From: Sandaracinaceae bacterium
GTDB lineage: Bacteria; Myxococcota_A; Polyangia; Polyangiales; Houyiibacteriaceae
Assembly (NCBI GenBank): GCA_020633055.1
Contig: JACKEJ010000005.1
Span: 558,001 to 622,000 of the forward strand
Reading direction: 5' to 3'
DNA length: 64,000 bases
Below are positions 1 through 8,238 of the stretch, one piece after another. The notes under the pieces are model-generated. The model had not been told where the DNA came from, ran no database searches, and was given only the letters and a program-made list of their open reading frames with translations. A program made the position numbers and the translations under genes. Position 1 is the stretch's first letter. Every line of letters begins with the position of its first letter.

Positions 1-2
1 TG

Positions 3-866
3 GTGGCAAACTTCCAGCTGTACGTGGACGAACCGGCGCCGACCCGCCTCGCGGTGTCAGCGGCGGACACGCCAGGGGTCTCCACGGCCGACGACGTACG
101 AGAGGCGCTCATCGCGCGCATCGCCGAGGAGCGCCGACGCGCGGGCGCCCCCGAGCTCACGCTGCACCCAGGTCTGAGCGAGGTAGCCGAAGCGCACTGC
201 CGTGACATGGTGGCCGCGGACTTCGTGGGGCACGACTCGCCCACCACGGGCACCCCAGCGATGCGCCTCACGGCTGCGGGCTTCGCCAGCGGGCTGATGC
301 TGGAGAACGTGGCGCGTGGGTACAGCGCCGACGAGCTGCACCGTGGCTTGATGGACAGCCCGGGGCACCGCGCGAACATCCTCGAGCCGCGTGTGACCCA
401 CCTGGGCATCGCCGTGGTGGCCGTCCCCGATGGCGACCGGACCGCGTTCCTGGCGACCCAGGTCTTCACGCAGATGACCGCTCGGATCGACACGGCAGCG
501 GCGCCGGCCGCGCTGCTCGCCGCCATCAACGAGGGGCGCAGAGCGCGCCGCACGGGGCCCGTGGCCTCCGACGAGCTGCTCGCGCAAGCGGCGCAAGAAG
601 CGGCCGAGGCGTACTTCGCGGACCCCAGCCTCAGTGAGCAAGACGTGACGGACCGCGCTAGCGCGGCCCTCCGCCGCTACGCCATCGCGTACCGTCGCGT
701 CGGAGCCTTGATGACGGTGGTCACGCGCATCGAGGACGCCGGGCGCCTGGAGCCCACCTTCGACCCCGACGTGACGACGCTGGGCATCGGCGTGGCGCAA
801 GGAGACCGACCTGGGCAGGCGCCCAACTCCATCGCGGTGGTGATGGTGCTCGGGTGGCCCCGCTGA
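3..866 (+). CDS. CAP/SCP-PR1 domain protein, probably 5'-truncated by the window edge
   Basis: Residues about 35-155 form a CAP (cysteine-rich secretory/PR-1) domain: a HPGLSEVAEAHCRDM helix, the GHDSP and ENVARG segments and HRANIL are the usual landmarks. Residues about 165-287 look like a second, degenerate CAP copy that keeps INEGRRAR but has lost the His-containing motifs. Bacterial CAP proteins are normally secreted or surface proteins of uncertain activity. No signal peptide is present from this GTG, and the frame is open to the left edge, so the real start probably lies upstream. The stop overlaps the next start as TGATG, suggesting coupled translation. Confidence 0.75.
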   Translation: MANFQLYVDEPAPTRLAVSAADTPGVSTADDVREALIARIAEERRRAGAPELTLHPGLSEVAEAHCRDMVAADFVGHDSPTTGTPAMRLTAAGFASGLMLENVARGYSADELHRGLMDSPGHRANILEPRVTHLGIAVVAVPDGDRTAFLATQVFTQMTARIDTAAAPAALLAAINEGRRARRTGPVASDELLAQAAQEAAEAYFADPSLSEQDVTDRASAALRRYAIAYRRVGALMTVVTRIEDAGRLEPTFDPDVTTLGIGVAQGDRPGQAPNSIAVVMVLGWPR

Positions 867-1249
867 TGCGTGTGGTCACGGCCCTGACCGGGGTGTACCA
901 GGCAGACGGGTCGCTGCGTGGCGAGCTGACGTACGCCCTGGGCAAGCTCATGGGCACGGCGCACTGCGCGCTGTGCGACATCACGCACGCCGGGGTGCGC
1001 GAGAAGCGGGGGTTCGCCGCCTGCCGGGAGGCGCTGCCCGTGCCGCTGCGCAACGTACACCTGGACGAGCGCGTCCCCGAGCTCCTGCAGTTCACGGAGG
1101 GCCGGACGCCTTGTGTCGTCGCCCATACGAGCCAGGGCCTGGTGCTGCTGTTGGACGCGGGGGCCCTCGACGGATGCCGGGGCAGCGTCACGCGGTTCCG
1201 CGAGGAGCTGGAGCGCGCCATGGACGAGCTGGGCCTCTCGTTCGCGTAG
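866..1249 (+). CDS. Small conserved-type protein with CxxC motif, function unknown
   Basis: A 127-residue protein read from ATG 866, which shares its A with the preceding TGA (TGATG coupling). An in-frame GTG at 854 is possible but less likely. It begins with a GVYQADGSLRGEL strand pair and carries HCALCDITH near residue 35, a CxxC placed like a metal or disulfide site, plus one further cysteine in ACREAL and two later ones. No signal peptide or membrane segment is seen. I do not recognise a characterised family. Its coupling to the CAP gene suggests co-expression, but nothing in the sequence reveals a reaction. Confidence 0.6.
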   Translation: MRVVTALTGVYQADGSLRGELTYALGKLMGTAHCALCDITHAGVREKRGFAACREALPVPLRNVHLDERVPELLQFTEGRTPCVVAHTSQGLVLLLDAGALDGCRGSVTRFREELERAMDELGLSFA

Positions 1250-1278
1250 ACGCGTTGGTCGCGAGCCGACGGCCACGC

Positions 1279-1364
1279 ACGCAAGGGCTGCGCGCGGCCC
1301 ACCGACGGCGCAGGACCTGCGCCTGATACGGCCCGAGGTCACCCAGAACGCGCAAATGCTGCGC
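1279..1364 (+). promoter_or_regulatory. Three GCGCA-N5-TGCGC-type dyads, putative enhancer (UAS) sites
   Basis: Three dyads of the same form precede the cco cluster: ACGCA-AGGGC-TGCGC at 1279-1293, GCGCA-GGACC-TGCGC at 1308-1322 and GCGCA-AATGC-TGCGC at 1350-1364. The middle one extends to a perfect 8+1+8 palindrome (1307-1323). Centres of the last two are 42 bp apart, about four helical turns. Five-base half-sites with a five-base spacer upstream of a -24/-12 promoter are the usual layout for NtrC-type activators. Binding by the activator encoded at 9630 is inference. The palindrome could instead be a weak terminator for the upstream genes. Confidence 0.55.
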
Positions 1365-1385
1365 TGACGGGGCCTTCGAGGGTGT

Positions 1386-1401
1386 TGGTCCGGCGGTTGC
1401 A
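1386..1401 (+). promoter_or_regulatory. Putative sigma-54 (-24/-12) promoter of the cbb3 oxidase cluster
   Basis: TGGTCCGGCGGTTGCA matches the consensus TGGCACG-N4-TTGC at TGG, CG and TTGC, and keeps the strict GG-N10-GC spacing (GG 1387-1388, GC 1399-1400). Transcription would begin near 1412, about 34 bases before the first cco-cluster start. The cluster ends with a sigma-54 activator whose GAFTGA loop is intact, which makes the match more credible. Confidence 0.55.
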
Positions 1402-1445
1402 AAGGGCCCGCTCGTGCCCCCCTACCCCCCGAGGACGCGCTGAGC

Positions 1446-2228
1446 ATGGGCCCTATGCTCGCGTCGATCACCGCAGGCCTCGTCGCCGGCGTCAGCAGCG
1501 TGCCGCACTGCATGGGCATGTGCGGGCCGCTGGTGGCCGGGGTGTGCTCGGGGCCGCGTGACGGCGCTGCCTATCAGGTGGGTCGCACGGTGTCGTACAG
1601 CGTGCTGGGTGCGGTCGCGGGCGGCGTGCTGCAGCTGGGCACGCTGCCGCTCTCGCGCACGATGGCCTCCACGCTGACGAGCGTAGTGTTGGCCGCAGGG
1701 CTCCTGTGGGCGGCCTTCTCCCTCGTTCGCAGCGGCGCTCGAGCGCGGACGACGTCCAAGACACACGAGGGCGCGCAGCGCCCCCGTGACGTGGAGCTGG
1801 TCCCGCTGCGGGCGTCACGGAGCGCTCCGGCTCGGACCGCGTCCGCCACCGGACGCTGGGCAAAGGCCGTTCGCCCATGGCTGGGCTCGCCCCTGCTCGT
1901 TGGAGCGCTCAGCGCGCTGTTGCCCTGCGGGGCGCTCCTGACGCTGGCCTTGCTGGCGGCTGGCGCCGGCTCCGCGTGGGGTGGCGCCTTGACGGGCGCG
2001 GCCTTCGCCACGGCGACGGGCGCTGGGCTGGCCACGAGCGTGTGGGCGAGCGCGCTGCTCCGCCAATCCCGCGCCGGCGCACGGGTCGTCGCCGCCGTCT
2101 TGGTGCTCGGAGCAGCCATCGTGAGCGTGCGGGCGTTTCCGCAGCTGCTGGGTGGCGCGAACGAGGGAGCCGCCTGCCACTCCGACACGGGCGCGGTCCG
2201 TGCGGCCCCCGTCGCGAGGCGCCCATGA
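1446..2228 (+). CDS. Sulfite exporter TauE/UreH-like membrane protein of the cco cluster
   Basis: A 260-residue integral membrane protein opening with a hydrophobic helix and the HCMGMCGPLV motif typical of the UreH_2 (cytochrome biogenesis transmembrane) family found beside cbb3 oxidase assembly genes. Further membrane helices lie near residues 45-85 and in the C-terminal half; a basic, poorly conserved loop (about residues 97-140) separates them. The HCxGMC and PCGALL motifs suggest a thiol or metal-related role, and copper delivery to the oxidase is the usual proposal, not shown here. Its stop overlaps the ccoI start (ATGA), so the two should be translated together. It is the first gene after the putative sigma-54 promoter. 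Confidence 0.8.
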   Translation: MGPMLASITAGLVAGVSSVPHCMGMCGPLVAGVCSGPRDGAAYQVGRTVSYSVLGAVAGGVLQLGTLPLSRTMASTLTSVVLAAGLLWAAFSLVRSGARARTTSKTHEGAQRPRDVELVPLRASRSAPARTASATGRWAKAVRPWLGSPLLVGALSALLPCGALLTLALLAAGAGSAWGGALTGAAFATATGAGLATSVWASALLRQSRAGARVVAAVLVLGAAIVSVRAFPQLLGGANEGAACHSDTGAVRAAPVARRP

Positions 2229-4672
2229 TCGGCATGGTGGCACCCGTCTCCTGCGCACACTGCGGCCTCCCCGTGGAGGAAGAGGGCGCGCGCTTCTGCT
2301 GTCAGGGCTGCGAGGCCGTCTACGACCTGCTGAAGGCCGAGGGGCTCACGCGCTACTACGACCTGCGCCGTGGACCGGGACAGGCGCGTCGGGAGCAGGA
2401 GGCGTTCGCGGCGGGCGTCTGGCTCGAGCAGCTCGAGGGCGCGCTGGAGGCTGCGGAGCGCGAGGGACCCTCGGGGACGCTGCGCGCGACCATCGACGTC
2501 GATGGCGTGCACTGCGGCGCGTGCGTGTGGCTGATTGAGAAGACCTTCACGCGCCAGGCGCAGAACGCCGGGACCCCCTCACGCATCGAGCTCAACCCCG
2601 CGCTCGGCAGGGCCTCGCTGCAGCTCTCGCCGGGCTTCCCGCTGCGCGCCTGGCTGACAGAGCTCGCGCGCTTCGGCTACCGCGCTGGCCCGGCCGCGGA
2701 CGACCGCGAGCGCTCGGAGAGCCATGGCCTCCTCGTTCGCGCGGCGCTGTGCTTCGCGCTGGCCGGCAACATCATGCTGTTCGCCCTGGCGGAGTACGCG
2801 GGCCTCGAGGAGGGCGTGCTCGCGCGGCAGGTGCACGTGGTCACCTTCGTCGGGGCCTCGCTCAGCGTGCTGATCGGCGGGAGCGTCTTCTTCCGCACGG
2901 CGTGGGCCTCGCTGCGCTCGCGCGTGCTGCACTTCGACGTCCCCATCGCGCTGGGCATCGGCCTCGCGTACGCCGGCGCCACGGTGCGCTTCGCGGCCGG
3001 CGACGGCCAAACGCCCTACCTCGACACCGTGGCCGTCTTCATCGCGTTCATGGTGCTGGGACGCTACCTGCAGGAGCGCACGCTCGAGCGCTCGCGTCGC
3101 CGCCTGCTGGGAGACGACGCACAGCGCTCCCTGCTGACGCGACGTCTGCGGGAAGACACGCGCCTGGAGGAGCTCGTCGCGTGTCGCGAGGTGCAGGCTG
3201 GCGACACGCTGGTGCTGCGGCGTGGCGACTTGGTGCCCGTCGACGCTCGCGCGCTCGCACCGGCGCGCTGCTCGCTCGACTGGATCGACGGAGAGAGCGA
3301 GCCGCGCACCTTCTCGGAGGGGAGCGTCGTCCCGGGGGGCGCGTTCTACCTGGGGTCGCACGCCGTGCGCGCCGTCGCGACCCAGGGCTTCGCCGACTCG
3401 ACCGTGCAGCGCTTGCTGCGGCGCGAGCAGGAGGGCGGACCGCGCATCGACGCGTTCTGGACCCGCGTGGCGCGCTACTACGTCGTCGGGGTGCTCGTGG
3501 CGGCTGCGCTCGGGCTCGGCCTGACGCTGGCGCGTGGTGAGTCGTGGGCAGAGGCCATCTCCGTCTGCACCGCCGTGCTCGTGGTCACGTGCCCTTGCGC
3601 GTTCGGCATCGCCGTCCCCTTGGCGCACGAGCTGGCGCACGCGGAGCTCCGCCGGTCGGGGGTGTTTCTGCGCAAGAGCGGCGTCTTGGACCGCTTGCTG
3701 CGGGTGCGCCGGGTGGTGTTCGACAAGACCGGCACGCTCACCACCGGGGCACTCGCCGTGCATGACGAGGGGCGTGGTCGTGACCACGCGCTGACGGCCG
3801 GGCTCGATCGGCAGGCAGTGAGCGCCCTGCAGGCTCTGGTCGGCGCGCAGGACCACCCCAAGAGCGTCGCGCTACGGCGTGCGCTCCGGGGCGCGCCATA
3901 TGACGCGGCGCTGGCCGAGCGCGTGCTGGAGGTGCCCGGAAGCGGCGTCGAGGTCACCCATCACCAGCACGTCTACCGTCTGGGAGCCCCCCGTTGGGCG
4001 ACCGACGACGACGCGCCCGACAGCGTGGACCTGGTCTTCGCTCGGGATGGGCGACCGCTCCTGATGCTGTCGACGGACGAGGTCGTGAGGCCGCGCTCGC
4101 GCGAGCTGCTCGCCGAGCTGCGCGCCCGCGACATCACCCCGTACATCCTCAGCGGTGACCGGCAGGCACGCGTGGACACCGTGGCGAGCGCCCTCGGGCT
4201 CGACGACCCCACGACGCCGCCCGGGCTGGCGGTCGGCGACGCGTCCCCCGACGACAAGGCCGAGTTCGTCCGCGCGCTCGGCGGTGAGGGGACGCTGATG
4301 GTCGGTGACGGCCTCAACGACGCGCTCGCATTGGACCTCGCCGAGGTGTCCGCCACCCCCGCAAGCGACCGGCCGTTCGTGGCGAGCCGCTGCGACTTCT
4401 ATCTGACCAGCGCCGGCCTGGGCGGGATCGTCCGCGCCCTCGACGTCGCACAGCACCTGCGGCGCGTCGTGCGCGTCGACCTCGCCATCGCGGTGACCTA
4501 CAACGTCGGCGCGGTCGCGCTCGCGGCCAGCGGCGCGATGCGCCCGTGGCTCGCCGCGCTGCTGATGCCCGCGAGCTCGCTCTTCACGGTGGCGTTCACG
4601 ATCCACGCGATGAGCCGCGCACGCCACGCGCGCGCCCACGCCGTGACCGAGAGGAGGCCCGCATGGAGGTGA
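2225..4672 (+). CDS. ccoI: Copper-transporting P-type ATPase CcoI (cbb3 oxidase assembly)
   Basis: An 815-residue P1B ATPase that would move copper across the inner membrane for cbb3 oxidase maturation. It has an N-terminal Cys cluster (CAHC at 10-13, CCQGC at 25-29), an HMA-like domain with GVHCGACVW near residue 95, about eight membrane helices, the transport motif TCPCAFG, the phosphorylation motif DKTGTLTTG, a DHPKSVA nucleotide-domain motif and the hinge MVGDGLND. The open frame runs back to 1877, but ATG 2225 overlaps the upstream stop as ATGA and gives the normal N-terminus. The N-terminal metal domain plus a ccoS-ccoN neighbourhood separate CcoI from CopA-type exporters. Confidence 0.93.
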   Translation: MIGMVAPVSCAHCGLPVEEEGARFCCQGCEAVYDLLKAEGLTRYYDLRRGPGQARREQEAFAAGVWLEQLEGALEAAEREGPSGTLRATIDVDGVHCGACVWLIEKTFTRQAQNAGTPSRIELNPALGRASLQLSPGFPLRAWLTELARFGYRAGPAADDRERSESHGLLVRAALCFALAGNIMLFALAEYAGLEEGVLARQVHVVTFVGASLSVLIGGSVFFRTAWASLRSRVLHFDVPIALGIGLAYAGATVRFAAGDGQTPYLDTVAVFIAFMVLGRYLQERTLERSRRRLLGDDAQRSLLTRRLREDTRLEELVACREVQAGDTLVLRRGDLVPVDARALAPARCSLDWIDGESEPRTFSEGSVVPGGAFYLGSHAVRAVATQGFADSTVQRLLRREQEGGPRIDAFWTRVARYYVVGVLVAAALGLGLTLARGESWAEAISVCTAVLVVTCPCAFGIAVPLAHELAHAELRRSGVFLRKSGVLDRLLRVRRVVFDKTGTLTTGALAVHDEGRGRDHALTAGLDRQAVSALQALVGAQDHPKSVALRRALRGAPYDAALAERVLEVPGSGVEVTHHQHVYRLGAPRWATDDDAPDSVDLVFARDGRPLLMLSTDEVVRPRSRELLAELRARDITPYILSGDRQARVDTVASALGLDDPTTPPGLAVGDASPDDKAEFVRALGGEGTLMVGDGLNDALALDLAEVSATPASDRPFVASRCDFYLTSAGLGGIVRALDVAQHLRRVVRVDLAIAVTYNVGAVALAASGAMRPWLAALLMPASSLFTVAFTIHAMSRARHARAHAVTERRPAWR

Positions 4673-4863
4673 TGACCCTGCTGCTCTTCATCGGCGTCGT
4701 GTTCGTCCTGGGCGCAGCCCTCGCGTTCATCGCCAACGCCAACAACGGAACGTTCGATCACACCGAGCGCCTCGCGCTCTTGCCGCTCGATGACCCCCAT
4801 GACGCGCCACGCGACGCCGTGACGCCCGAACAGGAACTGGATCATGCAAACCCAACGAATTGA
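4663..4863 (+). CDS. ccoS: Cbb3 oxidase assembly protein CcoS
   Basis: A 66-residue protein with a single N-terminal membrane helix (about residues 4-22) and the short FDHTERLALL segment that resembles the FDDLEGPA signature of CcoS. CcoS is needed for cofactor insertion into subunit CcoN. ATG 4663 follows GAGGAGG at a five-base spacing and overlaps the ccoI stop; a second ATG at 4672 is also possible. The polar tail is longer than in typical CcoS. The 3' end overlaps the ccoNO start by 20 bases. Confidence 0.85.
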   Translation: MEVMTLLLFIGVVFVLGAALAFIANANNGTFDHTERLALLPLDDPHDAPRDAVTPEQELDHANPTN

Positions 4864-7219
4864 GTATGACGACCGCATCGTGCGCGCCTTCTTGTGGGCG
4901 TCCGTGATCTTCGGGATCATCGGGATGCTCGTCGGCGTCGTCGTCGCGCTGCAGCTCGCCTGGTGGCCGGCCAACGTCGCGCCTTGGCTGAGCTTCGGGC
5001 GGCTGCGCCCCCTCCACACCAACGCCGTGATCTTCGCGTTCGTCGGAAACATGCTGTTTGCGGGCGTGTACTACTCCACGCAGCGCCTGGCCAAGGCGCG
5101 CATGGCGTCCGACCGCCTGTCGTGGGTCCACTTCTTCGGCTGGCAGGCCATCATCCTCTCCGCGGTGGCCACCCTGCCCTTCGGCATCACGCAGGCGAAG
5201 GAATACGCCGAGCTGGAGTGGCCGATCGACATCGCCATCGCCGTCGTGTGGCTGGTGTTCGCGACGAACTTCTTCTGGACGCTCGCCCGGCGCCGCGAGA
5301 AGCACCTCTACGTCGCCATCTGGTTCTACATCGCGACCATCGTCACGGTGACCATCCTGCACGTGGTCAACAGCCTGGCCATCCCGGTGTCAGGGCTGAA
5401 GAGCTACTCGGTGTTCGCCGGCGTCCAGGACGCGCTGGTGCAGTGGTGGTACGGGCACAACGCCGTCGCCTTCTTCCTGACCACGCCGATCCTCGGCATC
5501 ATGTACTACTTCCTGCCGAAGGCGGCGGACCGCCCCGTCTTCAGCTACCGGCTCTCGATCATCCACTTCTGGGGCCTGGTCTTCATCTACATCTGGGCCG
5601 GCCCGCACCACCTGCTCTACACGGCGCTCCCCGACTGGGCGCAGACCCTCGGGATGATCTTCAGCCTCATGCTGTGGGCGCCCTCCTGGGGCGGCATGCT
5701 CAACGGCCTGATGACGCTGCGTGGCGCGTGGGACAAGCTGCGCGCCGACCCCGTCCTCAAGTTCTTCGCGGCCGGCCTCACCTTCTACGGCATGGCCACG
5801 TTCGAGGGCCCGCTGCTCTCCATCAAGAGCGTGAGCGCGCTGGCGCACTACACGGACTGGATCATCGGGCACGTGCACGCCGGCGCCCTCGGGTGGAACG
5901 GCTTCATGGCCGCGGGGATGTTCTACTGGCTGGTGCCCCGCCTGTACGGCACGCAGCTCAAGTCGGTGTCGGCCGCCAACTTCCACTTCTGGATCGGCAC
6001 GTTCGGCATCCTGCTCTACGTCACGTCCATGTGGACTGCGGGGATCACGCAGGGCCTCATGTGGCGCGAGATGGCGGAGGGCGGGGGGTTGGCCTACCGC
6101 AACTTCGTCCAGACGCTGGTCGCCCTCCGTCCGATGTACTGGATGCGCCTGATCGGCGGCTCGCTGTACCTGGTCGGCTTCATCGTGATGGCGTGGAACC
6201 TCTGGGCCACCGCGCGCAGCGGCAAGGCCGTGAACGGTGAGGCCGAGGTCACGGTCGACGACGCCACGCCCGCAGCTGCCGAGCCCTCCCCCAAGCAGCT
6301 CGTGCTCTCTCCGCCCGTCATCGTCAGCGCCATCGTCATCGGGCTGGTCATCGCCGCGGGCTACCTCGAGGTCGTGGCGTCGCTCACCTTCGTCGTGTTG
6401 GCGTTCGCCGTCGGCTTCTTCACCATGCTGCTGCTCAGCCTCGCCAAGCAGCCGGGCAAGCCCACGTGGCACTCGCTCATCGAAGGGCGCTCGGGGGTGT
6501 TCACCGCGCTCACCATGTTGGCGGCGCTCGTCGGCGGCGTCGCGGAGATCGTGCCGAGCGTCGTCGCGGCACCCGAGGCCCTCGCGACCACCAACAACGT
6601 GCCCTACAGCCCGCTCGAGGTGGAGGGACGCGACGTCTACATCCGCGAGGGCTGCTACACGTGCCACTCGCAGATGATCCGCCCCTTCACGTGGGAGACG
6701 GCCCGCTACGGCGCGGTCTCCACGCCGGACGACTCCATCTTCGACCACCCGTTCCAGTGGGGCTCGCGTCGCATCGGGCCCGACCTGGCGCGTATCGGCG
6801 GCAAGTACTCTCACACCTGGCACTACCGCCACATGATGGACCCGCGCGAGATCTCGGCCGACTCCAACATGCCCCCCTTCGCGCACCTCGCGGGGGAGGC
6901 GTTGGACTTCGAAGGCACGGCCGCGAAGATGCGCGCGCTGCGCACGGTGGGCGTGCCCTACGGCGCCGAGCAGATCCAGCGCAGCCAGGCCGCAGCCCAC
7001 GCGCAAGCACAGGAGATCGCCGACTTCTTGGCCACGGACGCAGGCGTCCGCGTGTGCCCGACCGACGAGCTCGACCCCGAGACCTGCGACCTGGTCGTGG
7101 ACAGTCGCATGACCGCGGTCATCGCCTACCTGCAACGCGTCGGCCGCGTGCCGGCCGATGGAACGTACGACGTCCCGGCGACCGAGACGGTGGCCTCGAA
7201 CACAGGAGCACGACCGTGA
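4844..7219 (+). CDS. ccoNO: Fused cbb3-type cytochrome c oxidase subunits I and II (CcoN-CcoO)
   Basis: A 791-residue fusion. Residues 1 to about 465 are CcoN, the heme-copper catalytic subunit: LHTNAVIF (low-spin heme ligand), YGHNAVAF, GPHHLLYTALPDW (CuB ligands and the neighbouring Tyr) and IIGHVHAGALGWNG (heme ligands). Residues about 535-791 are CcoO, a membrane-anchored monoheme cytochrome c with GCYTCHSQMIRPF as the heme site and NMPPF supplying a candidate Met ligand. The join is a polar Ala/Pro linker followed by two hydrophobic segments (about 490-535) beyond the single CcoO anchor. The oxidase reduces O2 with high affinity and pumps protons. ATG 4844 has AGGA upstream. The single frame has no stop, so this is a true fusion. 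Confidence 0.94.
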   Translation: MQTQRIEYDDRIVRAFLWASVIFGIIGMLVGVVVALQLAWWPANVAPWLSFGRLRPLHTNAVIFAFVGNMLFAGVYYSTQRLAKARMASDRLSWVHFFGWQAIILSAVATLPFGITQAKEYAELEWPIDIAIAVVWLVFATNFFWTLARRREKHLYVAIWFYIATIVTVTILHVVNSLAIPVSGLKSYSVFAGVQDALVQWWYGHNAVAFFLTTPILGIMYYFLPKAADRPVFSYRLSIIHFWGLVFIYIWAGPHHLLYTALPDWAQTLGMIFSLMLWAPSWGGMLNGLMTLRGAWDKLRADPVLKFFAAGLTFYGMATFEGPLLSIKSVSALAHYTDWIIGHVHAGALGWNGFMAAGMFYWLVPRLYGTQLKSVSAANFHFWIGTFGILLYVTSMWTAGITQGLMWREMAEGGGLAYRNFVQTLVALRPMYWMRLIGGSLYLVGFIVMAWNLWATARSGKAVNGEAEVTVDDATPAAAEPSPKQLVLSPPVIVSAIVIGLVIAAGYLEVVASLTFVVLAFAVGFFTMLLLSLAKQPGKPTWHSLIEGRSGVFTALTMLAALVGGVAEIVPSVVAAPEALATTNNVPYSPLEVEGRDVYIREGCYTCHSQMIRPFTWETARYGAVSTPDDSIFDHPFQWGSRRIGPDLARIGGKYSHTWHYRHMMDPREISADSNMPPFAHLAGEALDFEGTAAKMRALRTVGVPYGAEQIQRSQAAAHAQAQEIADFLATDAGVRVCPTDELDPETCDLVVDSRMTAVIAYLQRVGRVPADGTYDVPATETVASNTGARP

Positions 7220-7440
7220 TCAGCTGGCTCGCATCCGACTTCTTCGCCCAGAGCCCCGTGCTCGCTCTCCCCATCGCCGCGCTGCTGCTCTTCATGGCGC
7301 TGTTCACGGTGATGGCGGTGCGCGCGCTCCGGCTCCCCATCGCGCAGGTGGAGACCCTCGCGCAGCTCCCCATGGAGCACGACACGCAACCGCTCGACAC
7401 GAGCGCCGCAGCTATGCAGGAGAACCCCAGCCATGTCTGA
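7216..7440 (+). CDS. ccoQ: CcoQ-like small membrane subunit of cbb3 oxidase
   Basis: A 74-residue protein with one membrane helix (about residues 12-35) and a polar C-terminal tail. GTG 7216 overlaps the ccoNO stop as GTGA and follows an AGGAG at 7204-7208. Its position between ccoNO and ccoP is that of CcoQ/FixQ, which stabilises the oxidase in other bacteria. Sequence similarity to CcoQ is weak, as is usual for this family, so the call rests mainly on size, topology and place. It overlaps ccoP by eight bases. Confidence 0.7.
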   Translation: MISWLASDFFAQSPVLALPIAALLLFMALFTVMAVRALRLPIAQVETLAQLPMEHDTQPLDTSAAAMQENPSHV

Positions 7441-8236
7441 AGGCAACCGCCGCGACGAGATCCAAGGCGAGATCATCCACGTCTACGACGGCATCGAAGA
7501 GGCCGACAACGAGCTCCCGCTGTGGTGGTTGTTCACCTTCTACGGGGCGATCATCTTCGCGGTCGGCTACTGGTACTACTACGAGGGCTTCGCCGTAGGA
7601 CCCTCGTCGATGCAAGCGTACGCCGGGGAGTTGGCCGCAGCCGCCGCGGCGGGCGGCGAGGTCACGGACGAGCTGCTGGACGCGATGGCGCAGGACGACG
7701 CGGCCATAGCGGCTGGGCGCGAGACCTTCGCGGGTCAGTGCGCGGTCTGCCACCGCGAGGACGCGGGCGGCAACATCGGCCCCAACCTGACCGACCGCTA
7801 CTGGCTGCACGGCGGTAGCCCGGTCGACATCCACCGCACGATCCAGGATGGCGTCCCGACAGCCTCCATGCCGCCCTGGGGCGCGGTGCTGGGGCCCGTC
7901 GCCGTTCAGCAGGTCACCGCCTACGTGATCAGCCTGCGCAACACCGACGTGGACGGCAAGGCTCCTCAGGGGGAGCTGTGGTCTCCTGGCGCCGCCGCGG
8001 CCCCTGAAGAGGGTGCCGAAGGGGCCGAGGCCGCCAGCGGAGCCGAGGCCGCCGGCGGAGCCGAAGGAACACCCGAGGCCGCCTCTGCCGAAGCCGACGA
8101 AGCGGCCCCCGCCAACGGAGAGTCGGCGCACGACGCGGATGACGCCGTCGCTGGCGATGTCGGCGCTGCCGCAGCAGCCCCCGCGCCTGCTGAAGCGGAC
8201 CCAGTCCACGAGCCCGCGCCGCGCCCCGAGGAGTAG
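7433..8236 (+). CDS. ccoP: Cbb3 oxidase cytochrome c subunit III (CcoP), monoheme, with long acidic tail
   Basis: The start has the CcoP pattern: HVYDGIEEADNELPLWW, then one membrane helix (about residues 27-47). A cytochrome c domain follows with CAVCH near residue 104, GPNLTDRYWLHGG and a candidate Met ligand in SMPPWG. Canonical CcoP has two CXXCH hemes; only one is present here. After about residue 180 the protein is an Ala/Glu/Gly/Pro-rich low-complexity tail of some 85 residues. It would pass electrons to CcoO/CcoN from the periplasmic side. The gene starts eight bases inside ccoQ and is followed two bases later by ccoG. Confidence 0.88.
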   Translation: MSEGNRRDEIQGEIIHVYDGIEEADNELPLWWLFTFYGAIIFAVGYWYYYEGFAVGPSSMQAYAGELAAAAAAGGEVTDELLDAMAQDDAAIAAGRETFAGQCAVCHREDAGGNIGPNLTDRYWLHGGSPVDIHRTIQDGVPTASMPPWGAVLGPVAVQQVTAYVISLRNTDVDGKAPQGELWSPGAAAAPEEGAEGAEAASGAEAAGGAEGTPEAASAEADEAAPANGESAHDADDAVAGDVGAAAAAPAPAEADPVHEPAPRPEE

Positions 8237-8238
8237 TC

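Noticed and set aside
1307..1323. Perfect 17-base palindrome read as a terminator of the upstream gene pair
   Set aside because: It has no T-run, an almost loop-less stem, and its core is repeated at 1350-1364, which fits a binding site better.
1877..2224. 116-residue N-terminal extension of CcoI
   Set aside because: It lies over the UreH-like gene in another frame, is Arg/Gly/Ala-rich, and ATG 2225 with ATGA coupling gives the normal CcoI start.
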